Position numbers and translations under genes: made by a program. DNA of 51,687 bases from Aestuariivirgaceae bacterium (GTDB taxonomy: Bacteria; Pseudomonadota; Alphaproteobacteria; Rhizobiales; Aestuariivirgaceae). The stretch spans positions 1 to 51,687 of the forward strand of contig JANQIR010000102.1 of NCBI GenBank assembly GCA_028282065.1, written 5' to 3'. The notes beneath the pieces were generated by a model, which saw nothing but the letters and a program-made list of their open reading frames with translations, was not told the origin of the DNA and made no database searches. This document shows, one piece after another, positions 43,739 to 51,687 of this stretch (position 1 is the first letter of the stretch; every line of letters begins with the position of its first letter).

Positions 43739-46681
43739 ATGAGCGAAACCTGGGTCGGCAAATCACTGGAACGCGTAGAGGATGAGAGCCTCCTTCGCGG
43801 ACTCGGGCGATATGCCGATGACCTGGCAGTGCCGGCAGGTACCCTGCACGCGGCATTTATCCGTTCGCCGGTCGCACATGGGATCATCAGGTCGATCAAA
43901 ACGGACAACCTGCCAGATGACGCGGTCGTGGTCACCGGTGAAGACATGCTGCAGCTGTCCAGGCCGTTCATTTCCGGCGTAAAAGTCGATGCACCACAAT
44001 ATGCACTCGCCGTGGATCGGGTTCGCTACATCGGTGAGCCGGTCGCCCTCGTGCTCGCCGCCAACAGGTATCTTGCCGAGGATGCCGCCGACCTGATCGA
44101 CGTTGAATACGAGCAGATCCCTGCGGTGGTCGACCCGGAAGCGGCCGCCAGTGGCAATGCGCCGAAACTGCACGACGGCACGGACAGCAATGTGCTGCAC
44201 GAACGTGAATTCAGCTACGGCGATCCCGGCACGGCCTTCGCGACCGCCGCCCATGTCATCGAGACCAAGATCGCCTATCCGCGCAATTCCTGCACGCCAA
44301 TTGAAGGCCTTAACGTCCTGGCGCACTACCTGCCGGGAGATGACGCGTACGACGTGACAGCAAATTTCCAGGGCCCCTACACTTTGCACACGGTCATGGC
44401 CCGGTCGCTCAATGTCCCCGGCAACCGGTTGCGGTTGAAGACCCCGCCAGACTCAGGTGGCAGCTATGGCGTCAAGCAGGCGGTCTTCACCTATGTGGTA
44501 GCGCTCGGCATCGCCTCGAAGATCGCCGGTAGGCCAGTCAAATGGGTCGAGGACCGGCTCGAACACTTGAGCGCAGCGACCTCATCGACCAATCGTGTGA
44601 CCACCCTCAAAAGCGCCTTCGGCAACCATGGAAAGCTGCTCGCCCTCGACTACGACCAGCTTGAGGACTGCGGCGCATATCTGAAGGCGCCCGAGCCGGC
44701 AACGCTTTACCGCATGCATGGCAACATGACGGGAGCCTATGCCGTCGAACATCTCAAGATCCGCAATCGGGTGGTTGTGACCAACAAGACACCGACCGGC
44801 CTGATGCGCGGCTTTGGCGGCCCGCAGATCTACTTTCCGCTCGAACGGCTGATGGACCTCGCCGCGGCACAACTGGGCCTGGACCCGATTGAGATTCGCC
44901 GGAGAAACCTGGTTCCCTCGTCTGCCATGCCCTACCGTACCGCGTCCGGTGCACTGTACGATTCTGGCGACTACACCGGGTCCCTCGACCGGGCTGCCAA
45001 AGAGGGCGGACTGCAAGCGCTTGTCGAGAAGCGCAAGGAGGCGCGCGCTGCAGGCCGGCTCTACGGCATCGGCTGTGCCGCCGTGGTCGAACCTTCGATT
45101 TCCAACATGGGCTACATCACCACCCTGCTAACGCCGCAGCAGCGCGAGCGCGCCGGCCCAAAGAATGGCGCATTGGCCACGGCAACGGTCAGCTTCGATC
45201 CATCTGGTGCGATCACCGTCAACGCGTCGTCGGTTCCGCAAGGCCAGGGCCACCGGACCGTATTGGCCCAGGTTGTCGCCGATCAGCTTGGGGTCGCTCC
45301 CAAGTCAGTCGTGGTCACATCCGACCACGACACCACCAAGGATCCATGGTCCATATCGTCCGGCAATTACTCCAGCCGCTTCGCTGGTGCGGTGGCGGGT
45401 GCCGCACATCTGGCAGCCGGCAGGATCCGCGACAGGCTGGCCCGGATTGCCGCCGCCGACCTGAACGTGACGCCGGACGAAGTCGAGTTTGCCAATGGCA
45501 AGGTGTTCGCAAAGTCCAATCCGGACAATGCCCTGCCAATCGTGCGGCCCGCCGCCAAGGCGCATTGGTCGCCGTTGTCGACCCCTGAAGATGCCGGCGA
45601 CGGTTTACGCGAAACCGAATTCTGGAACATGCCCGAACTGACCGAGCCGGACAGCGAAGACCGCATCAACTCTTCCGGCGCACATGGTTTCATCTTCGAC
45701 TTTTGCGGAGTCGAGATCGATCCGGAAACCTATGAAGTGCGCATCGACAAGTACGTCACCATGCACGATGCCGGAACCCTCTTGAACCCGATGCTGGCCA
45801 ATGGTCAGATCCGCGGTGGCTTCGCCCATGGCCTCGGGGCTGCTCTTCTGGAAAAACTCGACTACGGTCCGGATGGAAGCTTTATCACTGGTACCTTCGC
45901 CGACTATTTACCGCCGACAGCCTGTGAGATCCCCCACCTGACCATTCTGCACGACTGTTCGCCATCCCCGTTTACACCGCTCGGTGCAAAAGGGCTCGGT
46001 GAAGGCAACTGCATGTCGACGCCAGTTTGCATCGCCAACGCCGTGGCCGACGCCCTCGGCAAGGACATCGCCACTCTGCCCCTCACCCGCTCGAACATTG
46101 CAACCTTGATGCTGGAGGACGAGCCCGCCGGCCGCTCGCAGCCGCAGACGCCCGCATCGCCGAAGGCAACCGGCGATGGTCATGCGATGACCGGTCAGGG
46201 CAGCACGCTCGTGCCAGCAACCCCTGAGGACCTTTGGGCGATCATGCTCGACGAGAGCAAACTGGCTGCAGTCATACCTGGCTGCCACAGCGTGAAGCGC
46301 ACGCGTGACAATGCCTTCTCCGCCGAGGTCACCATGGGCATCGGACCGGTCAAGGGCCGCTTCAAGGTGCACATGGCTCTGTCCGATCTGATTGAGCCAA
46401 AATCCCTCACGCTCACCGGAGGGGCCACCGGCCCGCTGGGATCATCACAAGGTTCAGGATACGTCACACTGACACCCGAAGCTGACGGAACCCGCGTCGA
46501 CTACACCTACGAGGCACGGATTTCCGGCAAGGTCGCCTCCGTCGGCGGGCGCATGATGGATGGAGCCGCGCGAACCCTGATCAACCAGTTCTTCGCCCGC
46601 CTGTCGCGCCAGGCAGGGGGACAGCCGCCGGCGCAAAGCCCTTGGACGCGACTGCTTGAATGGCTGGGACTCAAATCATGA
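43739..46681 (+). CDS. Molybdopterin-binding subunit fused to a CoxG-like SRPBCC domain (module II)
   Basis: This 980-residue protein joins a complete CoxL-type subunit (1 to about 790) to a CoxG domain. The hammerhead domain starts at ETWVGKSLERVEDESLLRG. The loop usually reading GGGFGGK is here DSGGSYGVKQ (near 239); LMRGFGGPQ lies near 355; QGQGHRTVLAQV is the cofactor Gln loop; KGLGEGNC provides the catalytic Glu755. A linker rich in Pro and Gln (about 795-815) precedes the CoxG domain, recognisable by STLVPATPEDLWAIMLDESK and VIPGCHSVKRT, and the protein ends in a short amphipathic helix. In CO oxidisers CoxG recruits the enzyme to the membrane; fused here, it may anchor the hydroxylase, perhaps at the flotillin domain. 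The substrate is unknown. Confidence 0.9.
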   Translation: MSETWVGKSLERVEDESLLRGLGRYADDLAVPAGTLHAAFIRSPVAHGIIRSIKTDNLPDDAVVVTGEDMLQLSRPFISGVKVDAPQYALAVDRVRYIGEPVALVLAANRYLAEDAADLIDVEYEQIPAVVDPEAAASGNAPKLHDGTDSNVLHEREFSYGDPGTAFATAAHVIETKIAYPRNSCTPIEGLNVLAHYLPGDDAYDVTANFQGPYTLHTVMARSLNVPGNRLRLKTPPDSGGSYGVKQAVFTYVVALGIASKIAGRPVKWVEDRLEHLSAATSSTNRVTTLKSAFGNHGKLLALDYDQLEDCGAYLKAPEPATLYRMHGNMTGAYAVEHLKIRNRVVVTNKTPTGLMRGFGGPQIYFPLERLMDLAAAQLGLDPIEIRRRNLVPSSAMPYRTASGALYDSGDYTGSLDRAAKEGGLQALVEKRKEARAAGRLYGIGCAAVVEPSISNMGYITTLLTPQQRERAGPKNGALATATVSFDPSGAITVNASSVPQGQGHRTVLAQVVADQLGVAPKSVVVTSDHDTTKDPWSISSGNYSSRFAGAVAGAAHLAAGRIRDRLARIAAADLNVTPDEVEFANGKVFAKSNPDNALPIVRPAAKAHWSPLSTPEDAGDGLRETEFWNMPELTEPDSEDRINSSGAHGFIFDFCGVEIDPETYEVRIDKYVTMHDAGTLLNPMLANGQIRGGFAHGLGAALLEKLDYGPDGSFITGTFADYLPPTACEIPHLTILHDCSPSPFTPLGAKGLGEGNCMSTPVCIANAVADALGKDIATLPLTRSNIATLMLEDEPAGRSQPQTPASPKATGDGHAMTGQGSTLVPATPEDLWAIMLDESKLAAVIPGCHSVKRTRDNAFSAEVTMGIGPVKGRFKVHMALSDLIEPKSLTLTGGATGPLGSSQGSGYVTLTPEADGTRVDYTYEARISGKVASVGGRMMDGAARTLINQFFARLSRQAGGQPPAQSPWTRLLEWLGLKS

Positions 46682-47505
46682 AGCCCGCCCCCTTCAGCTA
46701 TGCCCTTCCCCGAACACTGGACGAAGCCCTCGAGCTACTACACGAGTACGGCAGCGAAGCACGCATTCTCGCCGGAGGCCAGTCGCTGGCCGCCATGCTG
46801 AATATGAGACTCGCCACCCCCAAGGTCCTTATAGACATCGCCGAACTGCCCGAATTGCAGACCATTTCAAGGCGCTGCAACCACGTCGAGATCGGTGCCG
46901 GCGTAACCCAGGCTGAGCTCATGGCTTGGCCGGAACTGGCAGACACCCAGCCTCTGCTTACGATGATTCTCCCTCACGTAGGTCACTACCAGACCCGGCA
47001 GCGCGGCACGATCTGCGGTTCGCTGGCACACTCCGATCCGAGTTCAGAGTTGCCGCTCGCGCTCGCACTGCTGCAAGGCGAAGTCGTCCTGCGAAGCAAG
47101 CGGGCCACGCGCACCGTCGCTGCGTCGGATTTCCAGACCGCATTGATGACAACGGACGTCGGCGACGACGAGATGGTCGTCGCATGCCGTTTCCCGGTCG
47201 CGGATGGAAACCGACAGTTCGGGTTCCGTGAGATCACGCAACGGCACGGCGATTTCGCAATCGTCGCAATCGCGGCACACTCTACCGAAAACGGTGTCCG
47301 GTTGGCGGCGGGAGGGGTTGCCGACGTGCCCGCAGCCATCGACTGGCCGCGTCTTTCGGACCGCGATCTCAGTGACGCGCTGAACGATTTCGCCTGGCAA
47401 CTTGGCGGCAACGACGATGTGCACGCAACGGCCCGCTACCGGCGTGATCTGGTTCGACGGATAGGCCGGACTATCGCACTGGAGGTGATCGATGCGCCTG
47501 CTTGA
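46678..47505 (+). CDS. CoxM-like FAD subunit of molybdenum hydroxylase (module II)
   Basis: This 275-residue protein was assigned the ATG at 46678, which overlaps the previous stop (ATGA). The FAD motifs are ARILAGGQSLAAMLNMRLA near 34-51 and GHYQTRQRGTICGSLAHSDPSSELP near 108-130, both close to consensus. The second motif has the usual RNRGTxGGSLAHADP pattern. It shuttles electrons from the iron-sulfur subunit. It overlaps the next gene by 14 bases. Confidence 0.92.
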   Translation: MKPAPFSYALPRTLDEALELLHEYGSEARILAGGQSLAAMLNMRLATPKVLIDIAELPELQTISRRCNHVEIGAGVTQAELMAWPELADTQPLLTMILPHVGHYQTRQRGTICGSLAHSDPSSELPLALALLQGEVVLRSKRATRTVAASDFQTALMTTDVGDDEMVVACRFPVADGNRQFGFREITQRHGDFAIVAIAAHSTENGVRLAAGGVADVPAAIDWPRLSDRDLSDALNDFAWQLGGNDDVHATARYRRDLVRRIGRTIALEVIDAPA

Positions 47506-48022
47506 CGCCGATAGCCGCCACACCATCCGGTTTCAGCTAAACGGCAAGGCCGTTGAAGGTGTCGCCGCCCCCCGAATGCTGGCGACCGATTTCCTGCGCG
47601 AGGCGCTCGGGGCCACGGGAACGCACGCCGGATGCGAACACGGCGTGTGCGGTGCGTGCACAATCAGACTTGATGGTAAGGCTGTCAGGGCCTGTTTGCT
47701 CTACGCTGTGCAACTGGAAGGCCGCAATGTTCAAACGGTCGAAGGTTTGGCTGGTCACGACGAAGAATTGAGCGCCATGCAGACGGCATTTCGCAAGCAT
47801 CACGCCCTGCAATGCGGGTTTTGCACGCCGGGAATTCTGATGTCGCTCAGTCAGCTTCTCGAAGAAGAACCCGGCGCAGACGAAGCCAGAATTCGCGACT
47901 GTCTGTCCGGCCACATCTGCCGCTGCACCGGGTATCACGGAATCGTAGCGGCAGCGCTCGAAGTGTTTGAGGCGCACCGCCGCAGCGGCGGCGAGTCCGG
48001 TCGGGAGCGAACCGATGTTTGA
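47492..48022 (+). CDS. CoxS-like [2Fe-2S] subunit of molybdenum hydroxylase (module II)
   Basis: This 176-residue protein has Cys48, 53, 56 and 68 for the ferredoxin-type cluster and Cys108, 111, 143 and 145 for the second cluster, all conserved. The C-terminal 25 residues are an Arg/Glu-rich extension. With the FAD and molybdopterin subunits it makes a complete three-subunit hydroxylase. Its stop overlaps the acyl-CoA synthetase start by 8 bases, linking hydroxylation to CoA activation. Confidence 0.93.
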   Translation: MRLLDADSRHTIRFQLNGKAVEGVAAPRMLATDFLREALGATGTHAGCEHGVCGACTIRLDGKAVRACLLYAVQLEGRNVQTVEGLAGHDEELSAMQTAFRKHHALQCGFCTPGILMSLSQLLEEEPGADEARIRDCLSGHICRCTGYHGIVAAALEVFEAHRRSGGESGRERTDV

Positions 48023-49535
48023 TCTTGGCCGCACATTCTTTGCCGCCGCCGCCCGCATGCCCGATGCCATAGCCGTCACCGATGGCCAGCTCACCAGGAC
48101 CTACGCGCAATGGCAGGACGAATTGCTGCGTTTGTCGGCGGGCCTTTCCTCGCTTGGGCTGAAACCCGGCGATCATCTCGTCACCATCCTTCAAAACCGC
48201 TACGAGGCGGCCTCTTTGCATCTCGCCTGCCAGATGACTGGAATCGTCATCACACCACTCAACTGGCGCGCCAATGCCAGTGAACTGGCCTATGTCGTGA
48301 CCGATGCCGGCGCCAAGGCGATTGTCTACGAGGCGGCAACGCGTGACGCCATAAACGGTGCCGGAGGACAAAACACACTGGCATTGATATCCGTGGACAC
48401 ACCCGAGGACGGCAATGTCTCCTGGCAGGAACTCTTTGCCAATGGTGGTGTAACGTCCGCGAGCCTTGCATCACCGCAGTCCAAATCGGTCATGCTCTAC
48501 ACATCCGGGACAACCGGGCGTGGCAAGGGCGTGCCCCGCACACACCTGGCCGAACGAGCCGCGGCGATGGCACATGTTGCACAGAACCAGTATGCCCGTG
48601 AGGAGATCACGCTCGGCGTCATGCCGCTCTACCACACGATGGGGGTCCGCTCGTTGCTGGCATCGGTCCTGATCAACGGCCACTTCGTATGCCAGCGAAG
48701 GTTCGGTCCGGCAGAAGCCCTGAACCTGATCGAAAGGCACCGGATCACCAATCTCTATCTTGTACCGACACTTTACCATGACCTGGTGCACCACGCGGCC
48801 TTCGAGACAACCGACACCTCCAGTGTCCGCAAACTCGGATTTGCCGGTCAGGCCATGACGGATGGCCTGTTGAAGGCCCTGCAGGACGCGTTCCAGCCCG
48901 ACCTGTTTGTCAATCACTACGGCTCGTCCGAGATCTATACATTCACCATAGACCCGGATGCACCTGCCAAACCCGGTTCTGCCGGCAAGGCTGGGCTCAA
49001 TCAGGAGATCCGCGTGATCAAGCTGGACAGTGTTGATCCGCAAGACACCGCCGAGACCGGTGAAGAAGGTCAGATCATTGCCGCAATGGATGGCGATGAG
49101 GCCTTCGACGGCTACTGGAACAGGCCCGATGCGGACGCCAAGGCGCTACACGACGGTTGGTATTTCACCGGCGATGTCGGCTACCAGGACGCCGATGGAG
49201 ACCTCTACGTCACCGGCCGCGTCGACGACATGATCATATCCGGCGGTGAGAACATCCTTCCGGCAGAGATCGAGAGCGTTCTTTCGCTACACCCTGACGT
49301 GGGAGAACTTGCCGTCGTCGGTCTCGCTGATGAACGCTGGGGTCAGCAGGTAGCCGCATTTATCGTGCGAACCGGCAATGTCTGCGAAGCCGATCTCGAC
49401 ACATGGTGCCGGCAATCGGATCTGGCCGACTACAAGCGGCCACGGGCATATGTGTTCGTTCGCGAAGTCCCCAAATCACCGGTCGGCAAGATCCTGCGGC
49501 GCAAGCTGGTCGATGGCGACTACCAACCCGAATAG
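48015..49535 (+). CDS. AMP-forming acyl-CoA synthetase (long-chain/aromatic acid type)
   Basis: This 506-residue protein was assigned the ATG at 48015 (CGGGAG upstream, MFDLGRTFFAAAARMPDAI start); an earlier in-frame start lies inside the coxS-like gene. The P-loop YTSGTTGRGKGVPRTH, the YGSSE motif, YFTGDVGYQDADGDLYVTGR and the catalytic Lys492 in SPVGKILRR are all present, so it is active-looking. It converts a carboxylic acid, ATP and CoA to the thioester. The context, directly after a Mo hydroxylase and before a crotonase, points to an aromatic or alicyclic acid. The specific acid cannot be read. Confidence 0.92.
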   Translation: MFDLGRTFFAAAARMPDAIAVTDGQLTRTYAQWQDELLRLSAGLSSLGLKPGDHLVTILQNRYEAASLHLACQMTGIVITPLNWRANASELAYVVTDAGAKAIVYEAATRDAINGAGGQNTLALISVDTPEDGNVSWQELFANGGVTSASLASPQSKSVMLYTSGTTGRGKGVPRTHLAERAAAMAHVAQNQYAREEITLGVMPLYHTMGVRSLLASVLINGHFVCQRRFGPAEALNLIERHRITNLYLVPTLYHDLVHHAAFETTDTSSVRKLGFAGQAMTDGLLKALQDAFQPDLFVNHYGSSEIYTFTIDPDAPAKPGSAGKAGLNQEIRVIKLDSVDPQDTAETGEEGQIIAAMDGDEAFDGYWNRPDADAKALHDGWYFTGDVGYQDADGDLYVTGRVDDMIISGGENILPAEIESVLSLHPDVGELAVVGLADERWGQQVAAFIVRTGNVCEADLDTWCRQSDLADYKRPRAYVFVREVPKSPVGKILRRKLVDGDYQPE

Positions 49536-49555
49536 ACGATTGAGAGAGGACTCCG

Positions 49556-50365
49556 ATGGTGACATCGCTCGGCAGCCGGCGCACCGAACTCTTGAATGAG
49601 CTGGACGGCTTTCGCGTCGAAATCGACGAAGACAGGGAGCGCGCCGATATCATTCTCGACCGGCCTCCGCTGAACGTCGTTTCCATGCGCCAACGCGATC
49701 AGTTGCGCCTGGTGTTTGAGGAACTGGATCACCACGACCGCGTCCGCGTCATCGTGGTGCGCGCCGAGGGAGAGCACTTTTCCTCCGGCGGCAATATCAA
49801 GGGCTTTCTGAAAGCGTCGCCGGAAACCGTATCAAGGCTGGCCGACAACATCGCAGCTCCCACGCGTTGTCATAAACCGGTCGTGGCACAGGTGCGCGGT
49901 TACTGCTTCGGCGTCGGCTTCGAGCTATCGCTCGCCTGCGATTTCCGCATCTGCTCCGAGACAGCACAATTCGCCTTGCCGGAACAACGCATCGGCCAGA
50001 TCCCTGGGTCGGGCGGCTCGATCCGGCTCTTGCACATGATCGGCATGCAGCGCACCAAGGACATGACCTTCCGCTCCCGCCGGGTACCGGGCAGGCAGGC
50101 GTTGGATTGGGGTATCGTGCTCGACTGCGTGCCCGATGAAAATCTGGAGGAAACGGTTGACGCCTTTGTCGATGAACTTCGAGGATTTTCACCGCTCGCC
50201 CAGCGAACCATCAAGGGCGTGCTGAACGCCGCCCAGAACACCAGCGTGGAGGCAGGTATTGAGATTGAGGGCAACGCCTATGGCCGGCTGCGGTGCTCAG
50301 ATGATTTCAGGGAGGGGGTCGAGGCCTTTCACGGCAAGCGTAAGCCGGAATTTAAGGGCACCTGA
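49556..50365 (+). CDS. Enoyl-CoA hydratase/isomerase (crotonase) family protein
   Basis: This 269-residue protein follows the crotonase layout: the oxyanion-hole segment HFSSGGNIKGF near residue 80, then VRGYCFGVGFELSLACDFRI with a conserved glutamate, then FALPEQRIGQIPGSGGS with the second candidate catalytic glutamate. Both acid residues are kept, favouring a hydratase-type reaction, though ring-opening and dehalogenase members share the fold. Its stop overlaps the start of LarC (TGATG). It probably acts on the CoA ester made by the preceding synthetase. Confidence 0.9.
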   Translation: MVTSLGSRRTELLNELDGFRVEIDEDRERADIILDRPPLNVVSMRQRDQLRLVFEELDHHDRVRVIVVRAEGEHFSSGGNIKGFLKASPETVSRLADNIAAPTRCHKPVVAQVRGYCFGVGFELSLACDFRICSETAQFALPEQRIGQIPGSGGSIRLLHMIGMQRTKDMTFRSRRVPGRQALDWGIVLDCVPDENLEETVDAFVDELRGFSPLAQRTIKGVLNAAQNTSVEAGIEIEGNAYGRLRCSDDFREGVEAFHGKRKPEFKGT

Positions 50366-51612
50366 TGCCAGTTTGCGATAACGTGCCAGAGATGGACAAG
50401 GACGCAACAACCGGGCGGTCGGCACTTTCGGCCATCCACCTGGATGCCGTCGGCGGCATTGCCGGTGACATGTTCGCCGCCGCCATTTTGGACATTTGCC
50501 CCGATTTCTGGCCCCACTGCCGCGCTGCGCTCGATGCCGTGAACTTGCCGCAAAATGTCGAAGCAAGTGCCCAAGGCCACAATGACGGTGTTTTCACTGG
50601 AACCCGCTTTGTGGTGGACGGCGTGCCGGACGAGGCCTCCGGTCTCCACACACACATCCACTGGAGCAGTATACGCAAGACTTTGCAGGAGGCCCCACTT
50701 GACGCTGGCGTCCGCGATACAGCATTGGGCATCTTTGGGGCATTGGCTGAAGCAGAAGGTGCCATACACGGCTGCGATCCAGACAAGGTGACCTTTCACG
50801 AAGTGGGTGCTTACGACTCCATCGCCGATATCGTCTGCGCCGCGGCAATCATCCAGGCAGCCGGCGACTGCCGCTGGTCTATCGGTGCTATTCCACGTGG
50901 ACGCGGACAGGTCCGCTCACAACATGGGGTATTGCCGGTTCCGGCACCCGCGACAGTCGCACTACTGAAAGGCTACGCCTTGGCTGACGATGGCGAGGAT
51001 GGCGAACGGGTCACGCCGACCGGCGCGGCGATCATCAATTACCTCAAACCAACTCAGGAACCCGATCCGGTCCCCAGATGCCTGATCGGAGCCGGCATCG
51101 GTTTTGGAACACGCAAGCTCAAATCACGCTCCAACATCCTGCGCGCCACGCTTTATTCTGACACTGCGGATGGTCTGTCATCGGACACGGTAGAAGTGCT
51201 GCGATGCGAAATCGATGATCAGACACCGGAGGATCTCGCAGTGGCCATCGATCGTCTGAGGTCAGCGGATGGCGTCATAGATGTCTGCCAGTGGCCGGTC
51301 TTCGGCAAGAAGGGAAGAATGGCCGTGGCACTACAGGTATTGGCCAGACCCGAACGCGGCGACGGCATCGTTTCGGCATTGCTGAACGAGACGACGACAC
51401 TGGGTGTGCGCAGAAATCTCTCCGCGCGAACCATATTGGAACGCACTGGAATAACTATCGGCGGCAAGAGCGTAAAACGGGCGCACCGTCCAACGGGGGT
51501 GACTTTCAAGGCCGAGCAAAACGATCTTGCCACGATTGAAGGCCATACGGCCCGTCAAACCGAACGGCAGAGACTGGAACAGGCTGCCAGGAAGACACAT
51601 GAGCAGGATTGA
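50365..51612 (+). CDS. larC: LarC, nickel-pincer nucleotide cofactor synthesis protein
   Basis: This 415-residue protein starts at the ATG overlapping the crotonase stop; it has about 20 extra residues before the family start. The LarC/DUF111 signature is clear: LDAVGGIAGDMFAAAILD, VTFHEVGAYDSIADIVCAAA, IGAIPRGRGQVRSQHG, TPTGAAII and the C-terminal RSNILRATLYSD and EIDDQTPED segments. LarC inserts nickel into the pyridinium-3-thioamide-5-thiocarboxylic cofactor used by lactate racemase-type enzymes. Unlike in Lactobacillus, LarC is one reading frame here with no sign of a programmed shift. It sits in a catabolic operon, so a LarA-type racemase or epimerase is expected nearby. Confidence 0.92.
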   Translation: MPVCDNVPEMDKDATTGRSALSAIHLDAVGGIAGDMFAAAILDICPDFWPHCRAALDAVNLPQNVEASAQGHNDGVFTGTRFVVDGVPDEASGLHTHIHWSSIRKTLQEAPLDAGVRDTALGIFGALAEAEGAIHGCDPDKVTFHEVGAYDSIADIVCAAAIIQAAGDCRWSIGAIPRGRGQVRSQHGVLPVPAPATVALLKGYALADDGEDGERVTPTGAAIINYLKPTQEPDPVPRCLIGAGIGFGTRKLKSRSNILRATLYSDTADGLSSDTVEVLRCEIDDQTPEDLAVAIDRLRSADGVIDVCQWPVFGKKGRMAVALQVLARPERGDGIVSALLNETTTLGVRRNLSARTILERTGITIGGKSVKRAHRPTGVTFKAEQNDLATIEGHTARQTERQRLEQAARKTHEQD

Positions 51613-51687
51613 CTGGCCACTTCCTCCAACGGCCGGCTCGCGGTCCCTGGCAAGCGTGATCGCCGATTGCGCACCTGCCGCCGTCGC
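51599..51687 (+). CDS. Start of next gene, possibly LarE (partial)
   Basis: An ATG at 51599 overlaps the LarC end by 14 bases and opens 29 complete codons to the window edge: a Pro-rich start, then SLASVIADCAPAAV. The last segment resembles the strand that precedes the SGGVDS P-loop of LarE, the sulfur-donating partner of LarC, but that P-loop lies past the edge. Adjacent larC and larE genes are common. The evidence is weak because only the first residues are visible. Confidence 0.4.
   Translation, partial: MSRIDWPLPPTAGSRSLASVIADCAPAAV

Overview
The window looks like the chromosome of an alphaproteobacterium, most likely a marine or soil member of the Rhizobiales. The evidence is GC-rich coding sequence, tightly overlapping genes (ATGA and TGATG junctions), several GTG/TTG starts, several amino-acid/amide-type (Liv) ABC transporter genes, Cox-like molybdenum hydroxylases and an alphaproteobacterial-type interspersed palindrome. 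No rRNA, tRNA, CRISPR array, insertion sequence or phage gene was recognised. All assignments rest on reading translated sequence and motifs; no database search was run.

Region 1 (1-13878, minus strand) is a candidate surface or secreted giant protein with its export genes. In transcription order these are a periplasmic HlyD-like adaptor, a membrane protein joining a GAF-like domain to HlyD, a polytopic protein joining a PqqD-like region, an M50 site-2 protease and HlyD, a small plus-strand gene of unknown function, a TolC-like outer-membrane lipoprotein, and a giant DUF4347/LEPR-motif protein full of cadherin-, VCBS-, Calx-beta-, nidogen- and LamG-like modules. The giant protein runs off the left edge. 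No ABC ATPase is visible in this set.

Region 2 (14016-19640) holds unlinked metabolic genes: a lone FbpB-like two-module iron permease, a sulfatase/phosphonate monoester hydrolase-like enzyme with the formylglycine motif, a GNAT acetyltransferase, and an M81 (MlrC-type) metallopeptidase. An interspersed palindrome lies at 19697-19787.

Region 3 (19805-24399, minus) is a complete Liv-type ABC importer whose two permeases are fused in one polypeptide. A 355-base intergenic region separates it from a second, divergent importer.

Region 4 (24755 to the right edge, plus) is a run of about 27 kb of same-strand genes, mostly translationally coupled from 27189 onward. It opens with a solute-binding protein, a terminator-like hairpin and an AraC regulator, then LivH, LivM and LivG. 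Next come an ABC ATPase fused to a Tm-1-like (UPF0261) domain, a separate PEP-hydrolase-like TIM barrel, a flotillin with a 132-bp tandem repeat, and two SRPBCC proteins. Two molybdenum hydroxylase modules follow. The first has its molybdopterin subunit split into two genes and is followed by CoxD- and CoxE-like maturation proteins. The second has a molybdopterin subunit fused to a CoxG domain. An amidohydrolase, an acyl-CoA synthetase, a crotonase and LarC (nickel-pincer cofactor synthesis) complete the set, with the first codons of what may be LarE at the right edge.

The simplest reading of region 4 is one catabolic locus: import of a small, probably aromatic or heteroaromatic acid, hydroxylation by two Mo enzymes that may be organised on a flotillin membrane domain, ring or lactone hydrolysis, CoA activation and beta-oxidation-like steps, plus a step needing a nickel-pincer enzyme encoded elsewhere. 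The substrate cannot be read from sequence alone.
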